This document shows, one piece after another, positions 52,701-61,100 of a DNA stretch of 64,000 nucleotides. The stretch is from G963422705 sp963422705. Its GTDB lineage: Bacteria; Poribacteria; WGA-4E; WGA-3G. The notes under the pieces were generated by a model, which was given only the letters and a program-made list of their open reading frames with translations, was not told where the DNA came from and did not search any database. The stretch spans positions 3,286,001 through 3,350,000 of the forward strand of contig OY730443.1 of NCBI GenBank assembly GCA_963422705.1, read 5' to 3'. How positions within the stretch are numbered: position 1 is the first letter of the stretch; each line of letters opens with the position of its first letter. Made by a program: the position numbers and the translations under genes.

Positions 52701-54001
52701 AGTACAACGAGTTCATCGCGCAACGTCGGTGTGCCGCCTTCCAAAAAGCCACGGATATTTTGGCCCACCCCGCGCTCCCATTTCATCTGTCCCCGGACGC
52801 GGGCGTTAACATCACCGGCCGCTAACATCTCTCTGAGTGCAGCGCCATCGGCTTTGGATATCCAAAAACGTGGAATATTGGCAGGTACCGTCCCGAATTT
52901 GTTCTCGGCTTCGCCTCGAATAGTTGTTTCCGGTTCAATGAAAATGACAGCTGTGCCGCCGAGCATTTTCGCATTAATATAACGAGTGCTGGAATTAAAG
53001 TCTAGAAGGACGATAGCGCCTTTTGGAATAAAAATGTGTGCTTCGCTGGCCGCTACAAATTCGCCGGATTCGTCTACCTCCCCGTTGTTGTTGTTATCAA
53101 TCCTATCGGTTGCATCTCCAGGTGATTCATCCGTCCATCCATCGGCATCGTTATCAATACCGTCAGATGCCCAGCCTCGAATTTCCGAAAGTAGCGGAAT
53201 TTCACCGTATTCGTCAATGGTTCCGTCTTCGTCGTTATCAATGCCATCTGAAGCTTTTTGAAGGTGTTCGTTGAGCACATCATCGGTGATACTGGCTTCT
53301 GTGATTTGGTGACGACGGGCGAGCCCCGTCAACGTATCGCCATCTTGGAGTCCGTACCAGAATCCGCCAATGTTTGTGCCGTTGAAATCAGCCAATTCTG
53401 CATCGTCGCCGTATAGCAATGGACCGGACAAGCCGCCGGTGGGAATGTATACCGTGCTCCCTTCTACAACAGGCGTGGAAAGAAATTTGTTTTTTTCGTG
53501 AGCGAGAATAACGTCCCGGGCAACCTGATAACTTTCAGAAATCTGGTCCAATGTTTCATTAGCCAAGACGGTATGTTTGATGCTATCGGTGAGTAACGAG
53601 GTGCGAACTAGGTTGGGCCAAAAGGGTGTCAGTTTGAACGTGTGCAGAACTGTTCCGTCGGGAGAAAGCACTTCAATGAGACTATCCCCGTAGTCAATAG
53701 GGACTGTGACGGTAAACTCGCGGCTCTCCACATTTTGTAAGCCGATGTCCACAAAACGGTCAAAGATGTATTTACTGCCGCTGGCGGCTTGTGGGTAACC
53801 TGTCACACGCGTTTGAAGGCTGGACAGCCGGGCAATGTCTTTTCGAAGATTGCCGATTGACAAGTCATCTCGAATTTGGATGGCAGCTGTCTTAATGCCT
53901 GTCGTGGATGTCTGCGCAGCGGCACGCGGATTTAAGGTGAATCCGAGCGACAGACATAACCACACCATTAGGAGGTGTACTGATATACGGATTCGGGACA
54001 T
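46709..54001 (-). CDS. Giant LysM / calcium-repeat / PA / M28-like (inactive) / FtsX permease fusion protein
   Basis: A protein of about 2430 residues (numbering below counts from the alternative ATG at 54013; ATG 54001 has GGAG at the right distance). A signal peptide (to about 34) is followed by a first LysM (about 146-192) and a second LysM (about 219-332) interrupted by three calcium-loop repeats (DGIDNDEDGTIDE, DGIDNDADGWTDE, RIDNNNNGEVDE). Then come a PA-like domain (about 335-400) and an M28-peptidase-like domain (about 410-510). Here TAYYDSMS replaces the zinc-binding AHYDS histidine, and FVAVDAHFQG replaces the GEE motif, so it is probably not a peptidase. A long coiled-coil-rich middle, membrane helices near 1645-1740 and an FtsX-type permease end near 2140-2260 follow. 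Likely partner: the ATPase at 41871. Confidence 0.85.
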   Translation of the reverse strand: MSRIRISVHLLMVWLCLSLGFTLNPRAAAQTSTTGIKTAAIQIRDDLSIGNLRKDIARLSSLQTRVTGYPQAASGSKYIFDRFVDIGLQNVESREFTVTVPIDYGDSLIEVLSPDGTVLHTFKLTPFWPNLVRTSLLTDSIKHTVLANETLDQISESYQVARDVILAHEKNKFLSTPVVEGSTVYIPTGGLSGPLLYGDDAELADFNGTNIGGFWYGLQDGDTLTGLARRHQITEASITDDVLNEHLQKASDGIDNDEDGTIDEYGEIPLLSEIRGWASDGIDNDADGWTDESPGDATDRIDNNNNGEVDESGEFVAASEAHIFIPKGAIVLLDFNSSTRYINAKMLGGTAVIFIEPETTIRGEAENKFGTVPANIPRFWISKADGAALREMLAAGDVNARVRGQMKWERGVGQNIRGFLEGGTPTLRDELVVLTAYYDSMSVVPAMSPGADPTCGIAVLLELARLFSQPEYRPGRSVLFVAVDAHFQGLAGMRAFMEGIGQDIVGSATDAPGTPTMHGLRRGLSTDIIEFEELGRRLLLSIDRSVLVDLPGDFFYHIHTVKSDLDSLSTTLDGLAETRSQIDSLNEEQRDFSERQKKQADRNRKREKQGFTGEEKSRLLASLARAKKEALQTTHFLRDIVQKLADARTVALQTSRQAQRELIDTLALPIARLDTWAVEKLIRDIAREDNPATYKTHPNTAYLIPERRGSDWYIQTPPDLPAELVADIEMLNSAVADWELSDKRKFALMWTQEKILDRHLDLHSLNRAKEARKVLGNTDESLEAVIQQEKALFEKVLVQIKDSQPIEDEIKATIHKLKAFPLGANTDSALYSNRYLSEGGLKRLTAVDAQLKQRLNESEETLASGEGSAILIADLLKDKQSIFEIAMRNARLERTRMQNLLATHATLGREHLDEELLILKHYLSPDDVTRALKSRSIIASHITETELFSQVTQRAASDVVALNHLGEQLLTLTGDLAKETKVLLRDNLLTLRNARFRNIQNRIEKMTRIEPSEYYRKLAQIEAAISLQDLFNRYYTSLYVSIDLSSQSNQFGVFNKGWFYDQEPEFVLRREFASIGNKLAAYAEDADFGVRIRKLWQWTDDQIRQAVMARQWTVAGGISDKAALEGKTLETLLSSHYGKLTALSGVSRLMKMQFQQWRNRGEPSEDMLKDMDYVRKEVERFIRNDVRTAKKNRKNNIRTREQLSAMLRLRHEEPETFSDEEIEDIKTLIGIAGLGGASNFVNAISASGGKTWKTYIPGKIAFDSEVATLVGKTGIAFATIEDARVLTDTPLDTIERVDLRENGNLHQQAQTLASLLLQALRDPEMPTAARVGNFYCNLFGDVVEFDARESALPNKPVPYPILTLRRKHKTMMGVRGDLFVMGDNKGNFEVAGLAMEGRATRRLGGAQEVEAYILDADSGDIVYAPDLGNYGAKLLPNKIPINTRRRGCRVVTFPCVSTTIYDLVDQRYLRTLRELEVYDALTDSPPEKFGMSKPWQQEGVSAAEPIALVYSEPETRIKVGMAYGQIGKRLLLIKATKSGMKNPTLYTGEGFVVRENGQIRLTPYVVVRDMWWLDENRSRLYKRFGISSDRLDKLHQFANEYLARAQTKLLQNDYQQALKLARAAWGYESRAYPDVKQTGNDVVNGVMFYLALLMPFAYFMERLIFGFPSIHKQILGSFGIFLLVFFFLSQVHPAFQITTTPVIILIAFVVLALTVIVISIIVRKFEEQLEKIRQEGNKLYKADVGRLSASAAAFSLGISNMRKRKGRTILTCSTLVILTFTVISFTSVRTFMHPNRTSLPQVTPRYTGLLIRDQYWRPLEEPVLTSVLNDMQKTQFTLSSLERLFERKNEQLVRQGEPPVDVPAAVATLQEGGFIEKIDEETVVTVRNIVAPRAWYQSSGTGDQSFVQLTRTSNAADPSPPTHPLTSEALTFAANMLVGMNEAEPAVSGIDRYLEYGKWFTPEDAADWPTEWPYAIVLPKGMAELLKITESDMGKATVSVYGADFTVVGVLGIGFKDLTDNDGEELTPVDYQLMQQQRSRGGTGDETLEGELQKYLHLTPDSIAILPYEVVMNQGGTLRSVAVNMEPRDNEPQLLGAIDKLDLIMAPLMNRIALDFFVGRDKDTYLYSSIGMTSFSGMGNLFVPILIAALIVLNTMLGAVYERVREIGIYSSVGLAPVHIAFLFLAEACVYAIVGAVLGYLMGQAIATTLVNFGWLAGLTLNYSSMSTVVATIIVMVVVLLSTMYPAIKASRMAVPDIERKWKLPEPEGDVWHFNLPFTVLSEESLGLNVFMRDYFEAHADESASDFYTDQVAFQRDTEQDSYQIGMMVWLAPYDLGVSQTIQFVTSPVGGEEEELYKITLDVHRESGEIASWKRVNRRFLNLLRKQLLIWRTFSVEARAEFHERGRTESNNTEETSGTASLDPTLSSAG

Positions 54002-54482
54002 AAAATACTCCATTGGTTTTTCTACTTCACTTTAGACGGAAGCGATAAGGCTTATTTTTCGTAAATTTTAGAATGATTGATACCGTGAGGAGTAAAGTTG
54101 CAGGCGCGCATGCAACACGCGCATTTTGATACTCCTGCTTTGAAGATGAATGTATTTTTCTAATTCACTATAATTATGAGCGAAGCGATTATGAAAAATA
54201 ATTCCTTTTTTCATTTCAATTATTCTTATTTCAGCTTATCTCGCGAACGTTCTTCACCATCTTTAAGAATGCTGATGAAGTTAGCAAAACTCGCGTGTCG
54301 GGCTTCAGCCTGAAGTTTTTCCGTCCTGCTTATCAATCTCTTTCTAATTTTCATTTCAATTGGATTAGGCCAAACTATTTATTAATTGTAGCATAATTGC
54401 AATTTTTTCCGCAATTTAAATTTGAATTTGAGTTAGTATGTAGGTTATAATATATTTCACGTTAAGATTTGAAAGTGTCAGT

Positions 54483-54590
54483 ATGGATAAAAATAAGGTT
54501 ATGTATTGTATCAGACAACGTCGACGTGAGTTGCGGATGACGTAAATCGAATTAGCAAAGATTTCAGGGGTGAACTCGTCAGATATTAAA
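54483..54590 (+). pseudogene. XRE/Cro-type HTH regulator fragment with premature stop
   Basis: From ATG 54483 the frame reads MDKNKVMYCIRQRRRELRMT, then TAA at 54543-54545, then IELAKISGVNSSDIK. Replacing that stop by Gln gives the standard HTH_3 pattern (RRRELRMTQIELAKISGV). The helix-turn-helix is incomplete after SDIK, where a dispersed repeat begins. It is a relic of a regulator gene. Confidence 0.6.
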
Positions 54591-54627
54591 AGACTTCCAC
54601 GGGTGTTTTCCAAGCGTGCATTTCTCG
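54588..54627. repeat. Dispersed short repeat, copy A
   Basis: Contains AAAAGACTTCCACGGGTG followed by TTTTCCAAGCGTGCATTTCTCG, closely similar to copies at 55884-55921 and 56914-56953. The XRE relic is broken exactly where this copy starts, suggesting insertion or recombination here. Confidence 0.6.
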
Positions 54628-54768
54628 TTACCGGAGAATTTTCATCTGTTGCGGAGATACTCTGGCCCACCTACTCCTATAGTTACGGTTTCCTAACCGC
54701 TCCGATTCCCTCCAAAATTGACTATAAATTACCTTGCTGGCGAATTGGGAGGCGTTTTGCCTTTTCGG

Positions 54769-55821
54769 TTAAGAGTCCGGAACGAGGCATATCTTCCCGA
54801 AATTCTGCCGGTTTTCTAGACGAGTATGTGCCTCATGCGCCGAAGAGAGAGGCAAGACACTATCAATAATGGGTGACAGTTTCCCTTGGCCGGCAAGGCG
54901 GGTGACAGTTTGCAATTCAGACATGGTGCCTAAGGCAGAGCCCATCACCGTTATCTCTTTCTGATACATCTTCCGGATGTCAATTTCGGCGATATTGCCG
55001 GTTGTCACGCCACAAGTGACGAGCCTGCCATTTTTAGAAAGGCTGGCGATGCTCTGTTGCCAGGTTGCTGCACCGATGTGCTCTAGTACGACATCAACCC
55101 CGCGGCCGTTCGTTTCCTCAAGGACGGCATGTGAAAAGTCTGTCTCGGTGTAGTTAATCGTTACTTCTGCCCCGTGTTTTCGGGCAAGTTCGCATTTCTG
55201 AGGGGTACTTGCTGTTGCGAAGACCCGGGCCCCGGCGAGTTTAGCGATTTGCAATCCCGCACTGCCGACACTTCCGCCCGCGCCGAGTATCAGGATATCT
55301 TCTCCGGGACGAAGCCGTGCTCGTGTCAGGAGCATGTGCCACGCGGTTAAGTACGCTATCGGCATCGCAGCAGCATCGATAAAAGACAGCGCGTCGGGCA
55401 TCGGTATCGCATTTTGTGCGGGGACTTTGACATATTCTGCATATCCACCATTTACTTGGAATCCCAATAACTCTTGTGTTTCACACAAATTTTCGGCGCC
55501 GCGCGCGCAGTCACCACAGCGACTACACGGAATGCATGGTGCCAGCACAACCCTGGCACCAACTGAAACCTCATCAGGCACTGTCCCCCCGACTTCTACG
55601 ATACTACCCGCAATGTCAGAACCCAGAATATGTGGCGTTTCACCACCGCGAAGTTTTGCCGCAATTTCAGGACGGTTGCGCCGGGCATGGATATCCAAAT
55701 AATTCACCGCACACGCGTGAACTTGGACAAGGATATCACTTATCCCGATGACTGGTTTAGCAACATCTTTATATTCTAGGACGTCAGTGTCGCCTTGTGC
55801 TGAAAAAACAACAGCTTTCAT
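54769..55821 (-). CDS. Zinc-type alcohol dehydrogenase / quinone oxidoreductase family protein
   Basis: A 350-residue MDR-superfamily enzyme. N-terminal GroES-like part with GSDIAGSIVEVGGTVPDE and a structural zinc cluster CIPCSRCGDCARGAENLC. The Rossmann motif is LGAGGSVGSAGLQIAK, the usual GxGxxG region of NADPH-dependent MDR members. The catalytic zinc ligands are less clear than in ADH, so a quinone or enoyl reductase role is possible. A dispersed repeat lies about 60-100 bases upstream of its start. It is followed downstream by the XRE relic region. Confidence 0.85.
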   Translation of the reverse strand: MKAVVFSAQGDTDVLEYKDVAKPVIGISDILVQVHACAVNYLDIHARRNRPEIAAKLRGGETPHILGSDIAGSIVEVGGTVPDEVSVGARVVLAPCIPCSRCGDCARGAENLCETQELLGFQVNGGYAEYVKVPAQNAIPMPDALSFIDAAAMPIAYLTAWHMLLTRARLRPGEDILILGAGGSVGSAGLQIAKLAGARVFATASTPQKCELARKHGAEVTINYTETDFSHAVLEETNGRGVDVVLEHIGAATWQQSIASLSKNGRLVTCGVTTGNIAEIDIRKMYQKEITVMGSALGTMSELQTVTRLAGQGKLSPIIDSVLPLSSAHEAHTRLENRQNFGKICLVPDS

Positions 55822-55883
55822 ATTTTTTAGCTCGATTAAAACTATTTCGTATGAAGTTTAATATTTTAATTCGGAAACAACAT

Positions 55884-55921
55884 AAAAGACTTGCAGGGGT
55901 GTTTTCAAGTGTGCATTCTCG
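55884..55921. repeat. Dispersed short repeat, copy B (upstream of ADH-like gene)
   Basis: AAAAGACTTGCAGGGGTG followed by TTTTCAAGTGTGCATTCTCG. It lies 63-100 bases upstream of the minus-strand ADH-like start, in the position of a leader or promoter. Closely matches copies A and C. Confidence 0.6.
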
Positions 55922-56081
55922 CCAGCAGCGGATTCCCTAACTTAATTTTAAAAAATTCTTCATGTTCTCCGGTTTCTTTTTGACTCATTCCCGCAGTTCG
56001 GCTATGCTTTCGATGGATGTATCCAGTGTCGTGTTAATGACGGGGTTGTGAGATGAGCTAAATCAACCGTATTACTGAAAA

Positions 56082-56891
56082 TTAGCCATATGCCCCGTGA
56101 TTTAAGAAACCGAGCAGACGACGTAAACGTGGATTTGCATCTTGATACACCGATTCTGGCATCGCGTAATTCATAAATGGGTAATACTTATGCCCAATGA
56201 GACGTCGCGCGTAGGTTACCTGTGTGATATGCCGGGTGCGCTGACTCCGATTTGGTCCGCCACGATGCCATACCTGATTGTTGAACATGATAACGCTCCC
56301 CGCTTTGCCAAGGTTGTAGTGAATTTTTTCTTCCCATTCAGTTCCTTTCAATTTCCCCGGTGGTGACATACCCAACATATGGGAACCGGGGATAACCTCT
56401 GTTCCCCCGTGTTCAATTTCTGTGACGTCGGTGAGATAGTAATTTGCCGTGAACAAGAGCACAGGTAGACGGATGTTCTTCGGTGGCTCACCCTCAGTTA
56501 CAATGTAGTGTGGTGCATCGTCCTGATGCCATGTCGTAATGCCACCGCCCGGGTACGTCTGAAACGAATTGTTATGAATAACGTGGCAGTTTTCTGCGAC
56601 AAGTGATTCGGCAAAAGAGATAATCGGTTCCAAATCAAACAACCGACGATTTGCTTTGCTGTGTTCAAACATTCGATGGCTCAAGTGCATCGAACTTTGA
56701 CGACTGCCACTGTTTAAGCCATTGGGGTTGTTCTCCAATGCCCACTCTAAATCCTGCCGGAGTTGAGTGCACAAATCCGGGGGCAAAACGTTTTGAAGAA
56801 AAAGAAAGCCTTCTCGATGGAATGTCTCTACCCATTCCTGGATTTGTGCTTCACTCACGCGCTGCGCTGCTAAATAGGATGTTTGTGCCAT
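56082..56891 (-). CDS. Phytanoyl-CoA dioxygenase (PhyH)-family protein
   Basis: A 269-residue Fe(II)/2-oxoglutarate-type oxygenase. The facial triad is visible: HQD in TTWHQDDAPHY and the distal His in QVWHRGGPNRSQRTRH, with the following Arg for 2-oxoglutarate. The conserved HGGTEVIPGSHMLG is also present. PhyH families hydroxylate diverse small molecules and are strongly expanded in this type of lineage. The substrate is unknown. A dispersed repeat copy lies about 20-60 bases upstream of its start. Confidence 0.9.
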   Translation of the reverse strand: MAQTSYLAAQRVSEAQIQEWVETFHREGFLFLQNVLPPDLCTQLRQDLEWALENNPNGLNSGSRQSSMHLSHRMFEHSKANRRLFDLEPIISFAESLVAENCHVIHNNSFQTYPGGGITTWHQDDAPHYIVTEGEPPKNIRLPVLLFTANYYLTDVTEIEHGGTEVIPGSHMLGMSPPGKLKGTEWEEKIHYNLGKAGSVIMFNNQVWHRGGPNRSQRTRHITQVTYARRLIGHKYYPFMNYAMPESVYQDANPRLRRLLGFLNHGAYG

Positions 56892-56913
56892 TTTGTGCCC
56901 TCGTTAATTCCAT

Positions 56914-56953
56914 AAAAGACTTGTAGGCGGGCTTTCCAAGCGAGCCGTTCTTT
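56914..56953. repeat. Dispersed short repeat, copy C (upstream of PhyH gene)
   Basis: AAAAGACTTGTAGGCGGG followed by CTTTCCAAGCGAGCCGTTCTTT. It sits 23-62 bases before the minus-strand PhyH start. The core can form GCTT/AAGC and outer GGC/GCC pairs. Confidence 0.65.
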
Positions 56954-57063
56954 CTATCGAGCACCTGCCAAAATGCGGTTGGTGCATTTTCCTAACTGCA
57001 CCGATGCAACCAACAAATAGAAATAGATACCCTTCACCAGAGTGCCACCCTGCTCATTCTTGT

Positions 57064-57256
57064 CTTCTCAATATCCTGTACAGCTTTTTCGTGATAGCGC
57101 CCGGGGGCTTGCAGCAATCCCAGTCACAGTTGCACCGGCACCGGGATACCGTATGGGAAAGCTGAATCGGTAGTTTTCAATTTCAAAGGTTTTTCTGCTA
57201 TATCCGTACTGTTCCATCTCGTCGGCTTAGCGCTGCTGTACATCCTTAATGAACCA
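57064..57256 (-). pseudogene. Decayed coding fragment (DVQQR-stop-ADEMEQYGY)
   Basis: On the minus strand a frame reads IKDVQQR, TAA, then ADEMEQYGYSRKTFEIENYR and FSFPIRYPGAGATV. The run DVQQxADEMxxxGxxRKTF is a coherent protein-like stretch with a nonsense codon in its middle, so I read it as the relic of a gene whose identity I cannot fix. The surrounding interval 56954-57526 holds also a direct repeat and nothing else recognised. Confidence 0.35.
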
Positions 57257-57329
57257 TCTTGCTTAGCATCAATGCCCCGTTCAGACTCAATGAACCATCT
57301 CGCTTAGCATCAATGCCCCGTTCAGACTA
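57248..57329. repeat. Tandem direct repeat, two 41-bp units
   Basis: Units 57248-57288 and 57289-57329 differ at two positions only (CTT/CTC and the last base). Each begins AATGAACCATCT and ends GCCCCGTTCAGACT. It overlaps the upstream end of the decayed fragment. It is not a CRISPR array because there are no spacers. Confidence 0.85.
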
Positions 57330-57526
57330 CCTGTCATTCATAGGTGAGCTGTACCTAGAATGGGCTTTTTGGTGTAGCGATTCGGTAGAAATAATGGGAC
57401 ACTGCAGAGAGCTGTTAAGAAAGAAAAGTGTGTGACTCTCATGAATTCGATTCTTAGTAAAGAGAAAATGACACGACGTAGTACGTTACTCGTAAGCGGA
57501 TATGGTGACGCCCTCCTATAACGCTA

Positions 57527-57865
57527 TTAACCCATTGCCGCAGCAACGATAATGCCTAACGAGACGAGAACGCCTGCAACGGCGATTCCGGCAGCAGTAT
57601 TATTCTCTTCGGAAATCTGGCGATTCAAATCGTAGGGTGTTGCCCAATCGAAGACCTTGTAGCCTATCATCAATACAATCAAGCCGACGATGCTAAAGAC
57701 GACACCTTCAATGATAAATCCGGTTAAAACTTTGAAGTTCACCATCGGCTCTTCTCCCTGGGCCTCGGCAGCATCTTGGGCATTTGCGTGGGTGCTGAAT
57801 AGAGCAAGCGCGACGATGGTGACTAGAACTAAGCAGAACGTGGTTGATACAATTTTCTTAGCCAT
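57527..57865 (-). CDS. DUF350-family membrane protein
   Basis: A 112-residue protein. A signal peptide or first helix (MAKKIVSTTFCLVLVTIVAL) precedes an acidic linker and the DUF350 part EGVVFSIVGLIVLMIGYKVF followed by DWATPYDLNRQISEENNTAA and GIAVAGVLVSLGIIVAAAMG (two membrane helices). DUF350 proteins are of unknown function, often near ATP-grasp or spermidine-synthase-like genes. Here it stands alone. Start chosen at ATG 57865 because CAAAGGAGCCCAAA precedes it; the longer frame from 57898 lacks a site. Confidence 0.85.
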   Translation of the reverse strand: MAKKIVSTTFCLVLVTIVALALFSTHANAQDAAEAQGEEPMVNFKVLTGFIIEGVVFSIVGLIVLMIGYKVFDWATPYDLNRQISEENNTAAGIAVAGVLVSLGIIVAAAMG

Positions 57866-58136
57866 TTTGGGCTCCTTTGGTAATAGGCGGCACATCATGC
57901 AATGTCAGAACGAGTGAGTTCTCCGTTAAAAACGAGCTTTAAACCACAAGATACCCGGGTAGGAAGGACTCTTCTCTTGGATTCTCGTGTTTTCCAGAGT
58001 TCGACTTGCGCATCTAAGAAAACGTTGAAAACGGACTGACTCTGATGCGATGTTAAACGGTTTTGACAAAAGGGGTTAAACCGTGCCGCTCGTTGTATCT
58101 CTTGCGTGCACTTACAAAGCACACTTACAAGTCGGT

Positions 58137-61100
58137 TTACGTGTTAACAAGTTCAAACTGCACGTCCACTGTGGGGTGCAGGTGTTTTATAAGTATCGTA
58201 TCTTTCTCTTTAAGGTAGTGCCATCCGGATGTGCTGGTTTCAAACGTTTGTATCTGCGGAATCTCACTCGTCGTGGCGGAAGAATATTTCTCACCTGGCG
58301 GCGGCTGATGTTTTGTGCGTATCGCCTTAGGTGCCTGTTTGTAACCGGCAATCAGTGTATAACTCGTTTGGTTTTCGGCGTAATTCAGGTTCCAAGTGAG
58401 GTTCTTTGTCCGGGAATTTAAAGTGAGTGCCTCTATTCTTGCACCGGAGCTGACGTGGATACCATTGAGAATAGCCGTTTTTATGCCAGGGTCGAGTCCG
58501 AGAAGGGTATAGACATTCACCATAATATCTTCTGGGTTCAAGTGTGGCCCGCGTCCTTGGGTACAAAACTCGTAGAGTCCATCAGGATAGGTGCCTTTAT
58601 GTTCGTCGTCAGTCGACTGTTGGTACATAGCGCTGACGGTAATCCCTTCAGCAATCTGTTCCCAGGGATTATTGCCTATTTTTGTGGAGGTGCTTCTTAC
58701 GCGTACGAGGTGTTGTAAGTAGTAGGCAAAAACCAGGCCGTTCCACTGCACGGGTACCCCGAACCAGGGGTGCGTGTAGAAAGTCGTGCCGAACACGGGG
58801 ATTGAGGCGAAGTGCATGCTGGGGCGTTCGGGGGTGTGCCACTGGTAAAGAAACGGTAACCCCGCGTTTGCCCAATATTCGGCGTGCTTGAGATATGCCT
58901 TATCGCGACTGATTTGATACCCTTCAACGTATGCGCCGATTGCGTGGGCTGCAGCGAGCAGGTCAGGCTGATACATCGGGCATTCCCACATCTGTGCGCC
59001 GCGTGGAATCGTGAATTTCTTCATGAATGCGAGTGCCTTCAAGCCTGCCTTTCGTGCGGTTTTATCACCGGTAATTCGGGCGTATTTGAGAAGTGTGAGT
59101 GCGGGGCTCGCACATGTTCCAAGTACGGTGTCACCTGGGATTCCCAAGGTTGCGTTTTTCTGATTTGTTGGGTGCCACTGCCAATTTCCATCCGATTCTT
59201 GCTTTTCAAGGAGTTGTCTCGTTTCCGCTTCCATGTGTGTCAATGCTGCTTGGAGGTGTCCGACGTAGAACGGGAATTCCCATCCCAAAATATGGCATGA
59301 GCCGCGGGCGGCTAAGCCGGCGGGCCCGGATTCCTCACACGTATTTTTGGCGATAGCCTCTACCCGTTCTTTTACCGATTCATCGCGCGTAGCGAGGTAA
59401 TCGTACCAGAGTAACGTTCCGAACCCCGGTTCATTTTGCGCGGGCCAAGCAATACAGTGTCTCGATTTCTGCGCCCTATCATCCCACGTGGTATGCATAA
59501 ATCCGTGTCGCGAAAGGAGGAGTTCTTCCACATCACTACGGGGCCGCTCAAGAGGTTTCGGAGTACCGTAAGCATTCCGCCAATGCTCCATTGCGTCGAA
59601 AATAGTTCCATTCCTCTCAACGATGAGCTCACTTTTTATAGAGAGTACCTGTCCTGCCTTTAGAGGATAGGGAGTCTTTGCAACTGTTTGATTTTCATCT
59701 ACCCACTCAGGAACTGTTGGAAGAAAGACTCCCATCAACGTATTTTTCTGATGATGATGCCAATTCGGAGAGGCGAATATCGCCGATAGCATCTGATTCT
59801 TTCCATCCCAACTGTCCAAAGGGTTCCAGATAATTCCAACAACCGATTTCTGCATTTCGACTGCCATGAGTGGCACGGTAATCTTATAAGGATGAGGGAC
59901 TAAGCGATTGTGGAGTGGCGGCGCAGCATCGCGTCGATTTGAGGAACGTTCTGTTCCTGATAGAAATTCAAGTCCGGGGAACAGCGCAGCCGTCTTCCTT
60001 TCTCCATTTTGTTCCGCGGCATAGAGCATCGGGCCATGGAAGGAGAGGAGCTCCCTCTTTTGGCTAGATTCTAACTGAAATCCGGTCTTAATCCGGTTCC
60101 CATTTTTCGCGAGTATCCACGTGCCACGATAGTTCCAAGTGACGTTATCCTCGTCAACGTGTTCACCGTTTAGATGGATGATAGATTCCCCGCGGTTATT
60201 TCCGGCTAAGCGATAATCGGTAGGCTTCAAACGCAACGTTTGTTGCCTTTTTTTGTTATCGACATAGGTGATTTCAGAGAGTGCGGGACAGGTAGCTACC
60301 TGTTGATAGGTACCACCTTTCGCCACGAAAAGGGTGTAGTACTCAAATCCACGGGCGGTAGGAATGGAATCGTTACCGCTTTTCTGCCCCCGCGTGTCCC
60401 CATCACCGCAGACAAAAATGACGCGAAGATGCTTGTTGCCCATGACGATGTGCCCATCGTGAAGATGTGTATGAAGCTCAGGTAACACGTCAGAAACGAG
60501 TTTCGGAAGTGCGGGACGAACCGCAATGTTTCCCGCTGCGTTGTACCGTTCTTCCGTGGCAGCCGTTTGACACTTCAGCGAGACGGAAAATTTGACAGTC
60601 ATTGTTGTTACCGTACGGCGAGCGTACCAAGAGATAGTCGTTTCTTCATCGGCGGCAAGCTTTTTGATGATTTGTGTATGCCTGCCTCGGCGGAGTTTTA
60701 GCCCGTTGATGACGAGACGTGCCATATCCGCTTTTCCAAGCGGGGCAGCACCGATATTTCGCACAGTGCATTGCACTTCAAAATCTTCGCCTGTTTGGAC
60801 AACTGCAGCGGTAGCACCGACACTGACAATTTCTAGTCTCGGTTGCGCAGCGTACAGTGCCAATGCTTCAATTTGCGAGGCCGGAGGGCGCGTAGCTTCG
60901 GAATCGACACCAGTCGCTGTTTCCGTAATCTGCTTCCATATATCCGCAGCCATTTGAGAGACAGGTGTTGAATCAGGAGCACTAAATTCTAGGAGCCTGA
61001 CGTTTGCATTTGAGAATCGCACGACTGCAATGCCACAGTAAAGTTCAGGCGCCGCGTTCCCCTTGGCTTTTCGTAGAGGAATCTGTCTAAGTTTGAGCAA

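Larger units (their letters stand above)
54014..54768. other. AT-rich intergenic region between the giant gene and the ADH-like gene
   Basis: About 755 bases, very AT-rich near 54170-54480. It contains a decayed XRE-type regulator fragment (54483-54587) and one copy of a dispersed repeat (54588-54627). A promoter for the minus-strand giant gene is expected just beyond 54001 but no convincing hexamers were seen. No intact gene is present; the open frame at 54570-54869 has no recognisable domain beyond the relic. Confidence 0.5.

Noticed and set aside
54570..54869. 99-codon open frame after the XRE relic
   Set aside because: It continues out of the relic through a repeat and into antisense of the ADH-like gene; no own domain.
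57248..57329. CRISPR-like direct repeats
   Set aside because: Only two units and no spacer between them; a simple tandem duplication.
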